Source: Aradus depressus (taxonomy: Eukaryota; Arthropoda; Insecta; Hemiptera; Aradidae). From it: a DNA stretch of 64,000 nt. The stretch covers positions 20,199,027 through 20,263,026 of the forward strand of contig OY759221.1 of the NCBI GenBank assembly GCA_963662175.1, given 5' to 3'. Below are positions 10,001 through 19,300 of this stretch, piece after piece. Position 1 is the first letter of the stretch, and the number at the start of each line of letters is the position of its first letter. Made by a program: the position numbers and the translations under genes. The notes under the pieces are model-generated. The model saw only the letters and a list, made by a program, of their open reading frames with translations. It did not search any database and had not been told where the DNA came from.

Positions 10001-11445
10001 CCTGAACCTTAGTAGGGTCGGGCTCATGCGCTCTGGTAGTAGGCGTTATGACCTCGTAATTAAAGTCAGGGAATGAGTCATAATAAGTAACATAACCTTA
10101 AAACACACTTCAGTTCTGTTTTTTTTTCTTTTTCTTTGTTTTCAAATAACATTAATTTTTTTTAGATTCATATAATAATCTTTATAAATGAAATTGTTAA
10201 GGGTGGTTGTCATTGAGTATTTCTTTAAACCATTGAATTTTATTCGATTAAGGTCCAAACGAAGACCATACAAGTGGTTTTTAGCTTTTTGGAATAACAT
10301 TTAACATGCATTTGATTTCGAAATGAATGAATACAAAAGGAACTTGAAAGAAATAAAACTTGTTTATTTATGATATTGTCTAATTTCACCAACTATATTT
10401 ACATGGGAGTACTTTCGGTATTTCTACCATCCTCAGCCAAAAGCATAAGAGATAAGACTCCTTTTGGCTGAGGATGGTAGAAATACCGAAAGTACTCCCA
10501 TGTAAATATAGTTGGTGAAATTAGGCAATATCATAAATAAACAAGTTTTATTTCTTTCAAGTTCATTTGAATTATTTCACAATATCTCTGCAATAATGTC
10601 AGTTTCCATGAATACAAAAGGGATTCACTAGGAGACAGAAAAAGTTATTTCATGTTTTCTCAGTTACTACTAATCCTTTTCATACATATAATAATCATTA
10701 TGAAACTTTTTCATTTTAAACATTTTTCGTTCTATTAATTTTTTTTCGCTGAAGTATGAAATAACGGAGATAAATAAGATTTTCGAATAGCGAGAGAGAG
10801 GTGGGGAGTCAGATGGTGAGGGGAGAGGGAATACGCTTTTTATTCTTTGCCTGGATATCGCTCGTAATCAGCTTCACTTAAAGTAATACAACGCAAAGTA
10901 ACTCCTCGACAATGTGAGTCCTTAATAATTAACTAACTAATCATAGTAATGACAAATATATCATAACAACTAGCTATTTACAGAAACTGATTTTGAATTT
11001 CCAATTAACTGTCTGTTTAATGTTCAATTCTCACAGATATATTTTACAACCCCGATGCGATCTTGTGTCGTTATTGAAAAAGGCTTATAATCATTTTTTT
11101 TTTTAACAGGGATGCCAAGAGAATACGACAGACTTTACCCACAAAGTTCCCGAGTGGTCAGCAGCCAGGAGTATAGACTACGGTTACACCAAGCTTCATT
11201 TTGTCAATTCCTCTCATGTCAAAATAGAACAAGTTTCTGTTGATTTGGTAATCTTTTCCTTTTATTTATTTTTTTGCAATTTCATTAATTTATTAGTTTG
11301 TTTGACATAGCATATTTGACATTATGGCATAAATAATTAATTGCTGTTTTTTTTTCTCTCATTGCAGGATGGGGAAATTATAGATTCACTTTGGATAGTA
11401 AAAGATAGCCATGGACCTTATAAAAAAAATTCAAAACGTGAATAA
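1283..11445 (+). CDS. ACP7: Purple acid phosphatase, long form (ACP7-like), 5' exons missing
   Basis: Seven exons join in frame: 1283-1491, 2514-2611, 7782-7959, 9011-9153, 9336-9507, 11110-11247 and 11368-11445, giving 337 residues to the TAA. All junctions have GT donors and AG acceptors, and the phases agree. The five metallophosphoesterase metal-ligand motifs appear in order: GDMG, GDMAY, GNHE (exon 2), GHRPMYC (exon 4) and [11 protein letters not shown] (exon 5), so the dinuclear metal centre looks intact. The family hydrolyses phosphate monoesters and is often secreted or lysosomal. The N-terminal ~100 residues (signal peptide and fibronectin-like domain in homologues) are not in the window. 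The exon 2-3 intron is 5.2 kb because of nested transposons. An AATAAA overlaps the stop codon (11441-11446). It is convergent with FIP1. Confidence 0.92.
1561..2513. other. Phosphatase intron 1, repeat-like non-coding DNA
   Basis: The intron runs from a GTAAGT donor at 1492 to the CAG before 2514. It holds AT-rich DNA with no coding signal that I recognise. A stretch at about 2290-2360 (AATTTCTGTCCGATTACATAA-like) recurs in diverged form at about 14610-14650 and 31060-31100, so part of it is an old interspersed repeat. Confidence 0.5.
2863..5565 (-). CDS. LINE ORF2, APE endonuclease plus reverse transcriptase
   Basis: A 900-residue intact polyprotein. The N-terminal 230 residues are an APE-like endonuclease ([29 protein letters not shown]). 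The middle is a reverse transcriptase with [35 protein letters not shown] and the catalytic box TYADDIAIL. The C-terminus ends in an Arg/Pro-rich tail, without an RNase H domain, which fits the Jockey clade. The endonuclease nicks target DNA and the reverse transcriptase copies the element RNA at the nick. The start ATG at 5565 overlaps the ORF1 stop, so translation probably depends on reinitiation or coupling. All key motifs are present, so activity is possible. Confidence 0.95.
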   Translation of the reverse strand: MSNPFTGRSLIVLLWNANGLVRHSGELTYVLRERRIDVALITETHFTDLTRFHIDGYTTYRTDHPDGTGHAGTAVLVRRGLVHHFLPSFCEPHLQSTAVEISSASHNFTLASVYCPPRHNITPQHFTNYFDTLGDDFMAGGDYNAKHLEWGCRVNNPRGQTLNYVLTDRRYRVYSPREPTYWPTNRRKLPDILDFFVASKFFPYTSLEIIPDLTSDHSPVIFTLDSQPIQKTPRPSLTSGLIDWDRFRDIVTDRLNLSVTLKAPHDLDDAVNSFTTTLQEAAWSSSTSAQPVHIHTHNVPQHIRRLLVEKRRCRRQWQIHRYPSIKTRLNRLTHELKTAIAQYKAETFSLYTDTLATDDGSLWRATRRLLNFSSSSFPIQNPDGTWAKSDEEKAQLFSQHLTDTFTPHDIHHPLHKHIHDFLNTPLQLSLPPKPITPSEVQQAILQLPNKKSPGYDLITARVLKNLPRKAVIFLTYIYNCILRLSYFPVLWKFSIITLVPKPDKPKHLLSSYRPISLLPTSSKLFEKILLSRLLPLFEEHDLIPNHQFGFRQKHSTLQQCHRLVDEISSALERKCYCSAAFLDVSQAFDRVWHVGLLYKLKHVIPDGYYRLLRSYLDDRFFQVRQGSVHSDVQPIRAGVPQGSILGPLLYVASTSSIPTSPETVLATYADDIAILATNKSAGDASKSLQEHLHLLEGWLRLWKVKINEIKSLHVTFALRRGDCPTVWLNNVPLKHDKDVRDLGLYLDRRLTWNKHVTQTRQKMKRRFGLLKRLLDKRSQLHLNHKLGVYKTVIRPIWTYGVQLWGSAKPSHTKRIQAIQNKILRTITQCPYYVSNITLHHDLNIPFLHEVRQQLYTNLHNKFTSHPNTLVEAMSVRSLPGGPPRRLNRRWPRDLLPEEDP
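5558..6799 (-). CDS. LINE ORF1, Gag-like nucleic-acid-binding protein
   Basis: A 413-residue protein in the position of Jockey-clade ORF1. The N-terminal half is charged. The middle carries a retrotransposon Gag-type domain, ending in a cluster of CCHC-type zinc knuckles at about residues 218-275: [27 protein letters not shown] and [15 protein letters not shown]. The C-terminal third is rich in Pro, Ala and Arg. In this family ORF1 binds the element RNA and packages it. The ATG at 6799 opens the frame. The end overlaps the start of ORF2 by 8 bases, the usual arrangement in this clade. No stop or frameshift was seen. Confidence 0.9.
   Translation of the reverse strand: MDAVTDSDLNIPSTSEMEWHQVPIKRKNTPPSGDMHKVKVLKDLQVSTSNTYSPLENLPSEECKPPPIYLKSNVNFRELCQQLNGIIKDKFQCKSTAGSLIIYLDTAEAYRMTVTLFRERGYEFHTYQLEQDRAFRVVIRHLHPSASLIEIKEGLREKGFIVRNVTNVLQAGTKKALPLFFVDLEPGVNNKDIFNLGSLLYTRIKVEEPKKKREIIQCKRCMAYGHSRTYCNNMVRCVRCGEQHPSPECPRSLKEPPTCALCQGQHPANYKGCTVYRDLRSRRSNPGSRRAAPVPAPVTNAGSRLVTAPPPQVSGSVGGPREAARPATRPHFSTNTIQPPLSYAHVTSPPPPPLKRVRMQQPRADPVQSGTEPNSFQGINDLLSSFISQIQNLVTPLFSLLTSLIQKLTLTHV
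7163..7505 (+). mobile_element. tRNA-derived SINE (family A), complete copy
   Basis: About 343 bp with a tRNA-like head: an A-box-like GGTAGCTCAGTGG at about 7171 and a B box GGGTTCGAAACCC at about 7217. A shared body follows (CGTCCTTCGGATGGGACGTTAAGCGATGG and onward), ending in AACCTAACC. It is flanked by a perfect 12-bp target-site duplication CATAATAATAGT (7151-7162 and 7506-7517). The head is degenerate in the anticodon region, so it is a pol III promoter remnant and not a tRNA gene. At least ten more full or partial copies are in the window. Confidence 0.9.
8161..9010. other. Phosphatase intron 3, no feature recognised
   Basis: AT-rich intron sequence between the GTAAAT donor at 7960 and the AG before 9011. 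I see short homopolymers but no coding exon and no repeat with clear ends. Confidence 0.5.
10012..10092 (+). repeat. SINE family A, 3' fragment
   Basis: About 80 bp matching the 3' part of the tRNA-SINE: GTCGGGCTCATG, then the GTAGTAGGCGTTATGACCTCGTA block and a degraded tail ending ATGAGTCATAATAAGTAAC. The head and B box are missing. It lies in phosphatase intron 5. Confidence 0.75.
10404..10439 (-). ncRNA. Candidate minimal type I hammerhead ribozyme (left arm)
   Basis: This is the mirror copy of the motif at 10465-10500, read on the minus strand, with the core CTGAGGA at 10436-10430. The sequence is identical across the core, all stems and the predicted cleavage site. The two motifs point away from a common centre at 10452. 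A transcript across both arms would fold instead into one long hairpin, which could compete with ribozyme folding. Confidence 0.6.
10465..10500 (+). ncRNA. Candidate minimal type I hammerhead ribozyme (right arm)
   Basis: The conserved core CTGAGGA is at 10468-10474. It is followed by a perfect stem II (GGTA/TACC, GAAA loop, 10476-10487), GAAA at 10488-10491, a self-complementary stem III AGT/ACT, and H17 as C at 10497. The predicted cleavage is after 10497. Stem I is closed by TGG (10465-10467) with CCA (10498-10500). Every invariant core base of the hammerhead is present. The very short stem III resembles the dimer-active hammerheads reported in Penelope-like elements. Activity is inferred and not shown. 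Confidence 0.62.
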
Positions 11446-11530
11446 ATGAAGGAACATATTGAGAAGACATGTTTTGTATTTTGTCAAATAGTACCATTAA
11501 CCATAAAGTTAACGTTCCTTGTATTACTAT

Positions 11531-11881
11531 AGGTTAGGTTAGGTTAGGTTTTATAACTCATGCCCGGGCTTTAACTACGAGGTCATATCGCCTACTACCA
11601 GAGCGCTCTTTCGTCACTCTGGTGGACATGAGCCCGACTCTACTGTGGGAGTCCTAAATTTTGCCTACCCTAAATTTTTATTCATCTAGGGTAGGGGTCT
11701 TTAACGAGTACCTGACATCGTACAGGCTCGGGACCATCGCTTAACGTCCCATCCGAAGGACGGCGTGCTTAAGTTTATCTAACCTCCCCGATAAAATAAA
11801 CTAAGGGCCTCGGTCGGGCTACGAACCCACGACCTTGAGCTCAGAAGTCAAGCACGCATACCACTGAGCTACCGGCGCCCT
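11531..11881 (-). mobile_element. tRNA-derived SINE (family A), full-length, reverse
   Basis: A full-length reverse copy lying between the phosphatase stop and the end of FIP1. It starts on the plus strand with (AGGTT)n, the 3' tail, and ends with GCTACCGGCGCCCT, the complement of the tRNA-like head. The A and B boxes are recognisable. I could not define a clean target-site duplication. Confidence 0.88.
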
Positions 11882-12165
11882 CATATTATTATTATTAATA
11901 AACAAAGTCCCTGCACAATTGAAAACCCTACTGAATTATTTACAATTTGAGGCAAGTCTTTACAAAAAAAAAATTAATTAATGATAAACAACATATTGTT
12001 AAAAGGAGTGACAACGAAGGGGCAGGATTAAATTCAAACAGCATAATTCACTCATCTTCCAATCAAATTCATAGTTGAATTGTCTACCATGGTAATACAT
12101 ATATGAAAACTGACATTATTGCAGAGATATTGTGAAATAATTCAAATGAACTTGAATGAAATAAC

Positions 12166-13331
12166 TGGATGTGACGTGACTAGTGATAACATGGAAAATC
12201 TAACGAGAAAAAAAAAATCAAGCTTAAAAAAGACAGGCTACTAAGTAATCTATTTTTTTCTACGACTACACACAAAATTGTATTAACTTTAGGCTAATAC
12301 TTCAGAAAAGAGATACAGCCTACACTATAAAACTAGGATAGTTTAGGACATTTTGGTCCACACTTTTTTCTGCCTCACCCCTAGGTTTTTTCGATTATAT
12401 CTAATCTCTGGTGCACCGGCCGTAAGGATGTAAATGAATAGTTGTCAAACAAGGGATTAATTCACACTCATTTTTTTAAAGACAAAAAAATGTATTTTCT
12501 ATTTTATAAAAGTTCACCTTAACTCATATTATATTTACAATAAAACAAGATCCCTTCTTTTCTTTCCATAGGTTTTTTTTCTTTCCAATTATCTCCCAAC
12601 AGAACAGACATAATGTACAAAATATATATGAAATAAATTAAATTTTAGTGAAGCAACATACTTCAGATAGTCTTGCAAATAGGAATATAGCCCAGACAAA
12701 TTAGATTATTTTTTATTTTTTTCGCGCACGTCCGGAATATCCAAGAAAGCTGAGTTTTGATACATATGTTTAGGATAGTCCCCAGTTTGATATAACAAAA
12801 TTCCCTAATGACCCAAGTTGAACTAACGCCACAATGGTGGTCAAAAATGAATTAAGACTTTTTATTCCAAAATGACTCTGGGATTCAGTACACATTTTGG
12901 CATCCTGAACGCTCATACTCCGCGATGAGTAAACTTAAAATAAAACTCCCCAATACGATATTTTAATATGGCATTTTATCGTACCTGTAGCGGATTAAAG
13001 CAAATGGACAAAATAGACTTTACACTGTCCATGGAATGGCCAACATCCTGAGACCATCTTTAAGATGCAACTGCTTCCAAACTATTGCTTTTAAAAAAAC
13101 CTAGTTGAGACGTGTTTTCTAAAGAATTTCTTCTTTTTTTTATTTAAACCAATTTGTTTGCAACTTTTCCAAGATAGGAACAGATCATTGGTGAGATTCG
13201 ATTTTCAACAACTAAGAACTATTCTGAACATTTGTACAAAAATTCACCGTTTTTTTTGGACTTTTTCCCTATTTACTTTCTAATTTGAAGGGACTAATAG
13301 TAACAAAGAGGAGGACAATAGTGGAGGTGGA
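12166..13331. other. Convergent intergenic region downstream of FIP1
   Basis: AT-rich spacer between two convergent genes. A minus-strand AATAAA at about 13139-13144 lies roughly 190 bp after the FIP1 stop and is a plausible polyadenylation signal. No other coding or structured element is recognised. Confidence 0.5.
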
Positions 13332-16300
13332 CTAGTCGCTGCTATCCTTCCTCTCTGACTTCTTGGACTTCTTCTTCTTGTGACTCCGGTGTCCAGGGCT
13401 CCGGCTTCGACTTTTGTGCTTCCTTCGTCGTTCGGAACGATCAGTTGAACGGCTTCGCGACCTGTGTCGATGTCGGCTTGAACAAAAAATAATAACAAAT
13501 CAATGGAAATATGATCAGTTTTAAGTTGGTTGGAATTTGACAGTTAGGTGACACCTGACCACTTCCAAATAAATCATTATTGAATCGACTGCCACCATGG
13601 TAACATATATCCCATAATCGAATCCTACTGATTGGTAGAACAATAAATAACGAAAAATCGATCAAGTCCGAACTATAATTGCACAATTAGTGTTCCGTGC
13701 CATCAGCCCCCCAGTTATAAGGAAATAAACAATTAAATTGTTTATAACAATTGATCGCGCTAGAGTTTTCCAATACTGATAATTTTGGCTCAATCTACAC
13801 CTAGTTCTCAAATGTTCAGGATTTTTTCAGAATTTTCTGAGCGATCCTTTTGGTGATAACGGCAATTTTTAAGCGTTTTTCCCGGAAAATGCTTCAAAAA
13901 TGCATAAAATAAAATGCATCATATATATTCTTGAATTCGTGCTTCAATAAGCTTTCATTTGACATCCTACACGCCCTTGAAAACCTTTTTTTTTTTTTTT
14001 TTTCATTTCCCAATTTACCTCCTGAAATTAACCCCCAGAATCAAAATTCAATTTTTTATACTTCACGTCTATAATTGGGCCTCCACACTCTATTTCTTTG
14101 CTAAATTTCAAATTTTTACGAATAGTTTCAGAGAAAAACGCCAATGACAGACGGACGGACACCGAAGTGATTGCATAAGTGGTCCTTTAACTGTCAAATC
14201 TCAACTTAAAAAGTATACTATAAGAAACTTGAGCCATATGTAGAGTGGATCCAATCTTATCCAGAGCCATTTTGGAATCTTATGTTCGTAAATGATTCCC
14301 TAAAAATTTATTTAAAAAAAAAAACACGATTGTAGTCAATTTTACTAAACTTCTCGATTGCAACTAATCCCTTCTGCCGATTTTGCGGAAAGTTGATGTC
14401 CTTATGATGTTTTAAATTTACACATTTTTTATCAATACATTCTTTACATCGGCAGTTATTAATGTATTTGTCTTGAGCCTCCTCCCCTCCCCCAGTACAC
14501 CGGATTTGGTTTAAAATTAATAGGTGTCGTTACGATATACTCATTCTATCGGGAGTAATCGTGTTCACAGATACATTTTTGGAATCAGGGTGTAGAAATT
14601 CCGGTGAAAACTAGAAATTGAATTTTTGACCGATTACTATAACTTTCCCAATCTGATTTAACAAGTCTCAAAAAACAATCCATTTTAGTGTACATTTTTT
14701 GGTATCTCTCTTTATCATAAACATAGTGTGTCCAAATAAATAAAAAATTAGCCACAAAAAATTTTTACATCGTTTGTTTTAAAACATTAACCATTCCACT
14801 GCTACAATGAAATTAAATTTAATAATTTTTTGATTCTTTTGAATATATGTGATGTGGAAAGCGATGAGGGACCTCTTGTCGGGAGAGTGAAATGTTCAGT
14901 ATAATCAAAATAAGGTGTTAGGGTCAAAAAATAGCATTTTCTGTTTTTTATGAATTATAATACTCTACTATCTCCTTTACCTGTGAAAGTTGTTAAAAAA
15001 AAGTAAAGTAAAAAAAAAGTGTAGCTAGTTCGTTCCTTAAGTATAAAAATTCATAATTTTGTAGCATTTCAAAATTTTCAAACGCGTTTTCCCACAAAAG
15101 CCACTTTACTAATAACATTTTTAAAATTCCATAAAATCCGTAATTTTTGAGATATCCACTCCATTTTTTTTTTTTGCAAAATGTCTATTTTTTAGTGTTA
15201 AATTAGAAAATATCAAAAACTCAAAATCGAAATTGCCGACAAGAGTCCCTCTTCGCTTTCCACATCACATATAGTTAATAAATTACTTAAACTGACTTAG
15301 CTCAATCTCAATTTACATTAAAACCTCCATCTACGACCTAACAACAACCAGATTAGGAAAGGTCATTAAACTCTAAGAAAATATATTTAAAAATATAAAT
15401 ATATAACTTTATTTACCTCTCTTTGTGTCTGGACTCGCGGTCTCTCTCCCTCTCTTTAAGACTTTTCTCCGGAGGTTCTGTCTTGATGATGATGGAACCA
15501 CTCCCAGGAGCTGACAGATCTGGATCTTTCATCATTGGGTTACCCTACACAATAAAAATTCACATGACAATTTTGAAAAAATATTCATTAGGAAAATATT
15601 AAAAATAATATTTAAATATGAGCTTATTTTAGTTAACTGTTCCCGTTCAATAAAATTTTTGAGACTCAATTTTGAAATTCAGTATCCAAATTACATTTCT
15701 TTAAGTTACAAATAAATCAGTTGCTGAGGATACAGAGCCAAATTCCATTAGTTTTAAATAGAATTGTTAATTGCTATATAATTATCCTGTACATCAATCA
15801 TTTATTATTAATGAAATTACATCACGTTATTAAGCATGCATTTGTAGGAGAGGTGAAAAGAAGATAAATGAAAAGAAAAAGAGATGAATTAGAAAATTGA
15901 ATTTTTAACAGTTTTTAAAAATCAGTATTGCTGTTATGAAATTTTGGTTTATTGAAATTGAAACATTGCTAATTGATAATTAATAGAGTCGCCAGTATCT
16001 TTTCAATGTGAAAGGAATTCGAGGCTCTGTCGTGTAAATAAAAACTGTAGTATACTGTAACCTTCACCACATACATCCACTCAAATTATAGCCCTGAACA
16101 AGAAAATAAATAGTTTCCGAAAGGTTGACCAAATATTGAGTTTTTATTTACAAGACAGAACCTCGAATTCCTTCTACATCGCTAAGGAAGTTCTAGCGAA
16201 AAATATCGTTAGCTTCTCGCCTAACTAAATAAAATCATTCATTCATTTGTTAATTATGGCGCAGGGATAAAAATATACTGCGATGAATACTCGAAACTTG

Positions 16301-19300
16301 AATGGAATTGTTGATTTTGTGATTAGAAATATAATTCTTGATTACATTACTTATATGAAAATAAACAAACATTGAACGTAAACAAGTAAATAAAATCTAC
16401 ATGTCGGCGAGTTAGTTAACGTTAGAAGAAGGATAGAGAGAGAGAGTTACTGACATGCAGGTATTTGGATCTTTTAGGATGATCAAGGGAATGTGAACTA
16501 TGGGAGGATTTTTTCTCACGATGTCTTGAGCTCCAAACCTAAATATATAAAAGTATTTTAAAAATTATAAAAAAAATAAAACGCAATCTTATAAGTAAAA
16601 TCTGAATTAACTAGTGTTTAATACATTCTTGAACATTTGAGAAAAAAATCATAAAAAGTATTAAAGTTCTATAATACATAGAACATAAGGAGATATATGA
16701 TCAGAACATTTGAACAGAATGCCTGAAGTACTCCTCTTCTCGGAAAAACTCAAAACTATTAGATGATATATTATTATATCATGGAGGACACAGAGTGCTA
16801 AAATGTGCTAGCATCTAATATGATTAGATTTTGGTCAAAATAAGACTACTTCAGGAAAAAACACTTCAAATAAATGTTGCAGAGAAAATTGATGAGCACA
16901 TTGTGTATACAATATGATTTTTCGAAGATCCGACGTGTTTGTTTTACGCCATTGCGGTTAATCCTACAGAAAAATTGGTTCTCACTAACAATGTTCCATA
17001 TTAAATTTCCAATCGCTAATGTGCCCTCAGATTTCAGATAAGACCAAAGTTATAGCGCTCGAAAGAATATAAAATAAATTTCGGTAGGAAATCGTTTAAA
17101 GAAGTGTTTTACATTGTAAAGTATAACAATGGATTTTAAAATAGATTTTTATTATTGATTGTTATTAAAAAGAATAAAAAATTAAAGGAAACAAAGAAAA
17201 AATATGATAAAAAATGCAGGTTCCCAAATAAGAAGGGCCAATTAACATATACAAATGGCAGATCCAGAATAATTTCAATGGGGAGGAGGGTCAATTGTAT
17301 ATTGCTCTTGTTTCTTGGTTTGCCTATGAACCCTCTAAATTATATAAAAGAATGTTACATGTCATTTTATTCGCGTTAATCCCGACCGCGGCGTATGTTC
17401 TTTATAATAAATGAAATCGTTCACGAGACAGGACCAAATTAGATTCACTCTAATCGGTTAAGTAAACAGAAATTATATATATATTAGTTATATACATATC
17501 CTTTCTGTCACGAAACATTGACCCCAACACCACTGTTCTCGCCAGTACGGTCTCCACTACAAATAATATAAGAACCGCATGGAAGCACCAGCAAACAGCC
17601 TCGAGCGACAGGAACCGGGAAGAAATCAACAAATCAATCGACAACCCTATCAAGAAAGTGTGGAGTATCTTGAGAATGTTGACATGGGGGAGTGCAGATT
17701 ACTCCAGAGATGTGATCTAGATACTTAATCTCAAGATACTTGGATCTGCCCCTGGGTTCGACCGATATTTAAATAGTACAAAAATATATTTTAGTTAGTT
17801 ATTGTGGTTGTGGTTCATGCCCAGGCTTCAAGTTACAGGTCACAGAGCGCTCTTTCGTCACTCCAACGGACACCGGCCCTAATGTGGGAATCCAAAATGT
17901 TACCTACCTATACTTATTCACCTAGGGTTGATGTCTTTAACGAGTTCCTGAAGTCGCAAAGGCTCGGGACCATTCGAAGGACGGCGTCCTCAAGTTTTTT
18001 TCACCTCCCAGATAAAAAACCTACGGGCCTCGGCCAGGTATATTTGTTGTTATGTTGTGTCACTCCAGTAACGCTTTTCTGTTAGTTAAACTAACATTTT
18101 GTTCTTTGAGATTTACTTTAGTTCCGTCGAGAAGCACCACATCAAAAATGTATACAGCCCCATCCTGATTTTCATCTCCCATTTGAAATTCTCCCCTTAA
18201 TCTTTTCGATATTCTATGTTAGATTTAACACAACCTGCTACGGGTTCGTATTCAATACGATAATAGAGAAAGCGAGAAGTGTATTTTCCCCCCGATTATT
18301 CTTATGTTTTTCTATCTCTACAGAAAGGTATGTTTTCATCAAAGGAGTGTGTACCTGGCTCAGCATCTGCCCGCCACCCCACTGCATCTCCTGGGTGGGC
18401 TCGTAGGCCTGGTAGTAAGGGTCCATCTCAGGAGGGTAGAAGTCCTGGTTGTAGCCCGAGTGCGGAGGATAGCTACATGCAACATACAAAACTCCAGATT
18501 AAAAAAAAAATTACATCTGATCAGATCACATACTGAAGGGCACCGTAAGCAAACATTACGTTAATGTTTAATACACATTAAATAATTATAATGTTCCGAA
18601 ATATAGTTTCTTCTTACGCCACATAAACGGTCTTCTTCACTTTCGTGAAACGAATCCTTTTAAAGGGACGTTTGTGAATCACTGGCTGTGTACTTCCCCA
18701 GCACAAATTAATCAATTACGTTTCCGCTCTCCCTACAAAGCCAATACTTGACTAACATTGTGGCTTCTGAATCCTCATACTAAATATTGTGTCAATACTT
18801 TAATTACATCGGCAGTCATTAGAGTATTTGAATCGAGCATCCCTTCTTTTCTACCGATTTCGCGAAAAATTAGTAGGTGGCATCCTTATGGGGTTTTGAA
18901 TTTAAATATAAAATTTCATGCTGATATATTCATTCCTCCGGCAGTTATGGGATTTTTGAGTTCAGCTCCCCTCTGGTCCCCCACATGCCTATGGCTGATT
19001 TCGCCGAAAATTAATTGGTGTCGCCCTCATAGAGCTTTGAATTTACATATGAAATTTCATGTCATACAATCTATACAAAGGCAGTTCTTTAAGTTTTTGT
19101 TTTTGGACCGTTGAAAAGTGAACTGCGATGTTACCGCACATTGTTGCATTCTCTTGGCCGACCCCATATTTTTCTTTCAAGATGTTACGACCAAAATATT
19201 CGATATTTCTCTTTGCGTCATATTTTGATCCTGGCCTGTTTATCGTTTTTGGTATATAGCCGTATTTTCTCCGTTTCATAAGAAATAACAGTAAACAATT

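Larger units (their letters stand above)
10341..10608. mobile_element. Penelope-like inverted-repeat element with two hammerhead motifs
   Basis: Two 104-bp arms (10340-10443 and 10461-10564, one mismatch seen) face each other across a 17-bp spacer. A single-copy tail runs to 10608. The whole is flanked by a 13-bp direct repeat TGAATACAAAAGG (10328-10340 and 10609-10621), so it inserted as a unit. Each arm holds one hammerhead-ribozyme-like motif. A fragment of the same tail, in reverse orientation, is at 12103-12165. The family assignment rests on similarity of architecture to Penelope-like terminal repeats. No reverse transcriptase is present. Confidence 0.6.

Noticed and set aside
16449..16454. 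Alternative FIP1 donor at TCA|GTAAC
   Set aside because: Using it breaks the phase with the next exon and gives an immediate stop. CAT|GTCAGT keeps the frame.
18238..18352. Minus-strand coding continuation after the FIP1 exon ending at 18355
   Set aside because: The residues after the GTACAC donor lose similarity and the next exon joins in phase from 18355.
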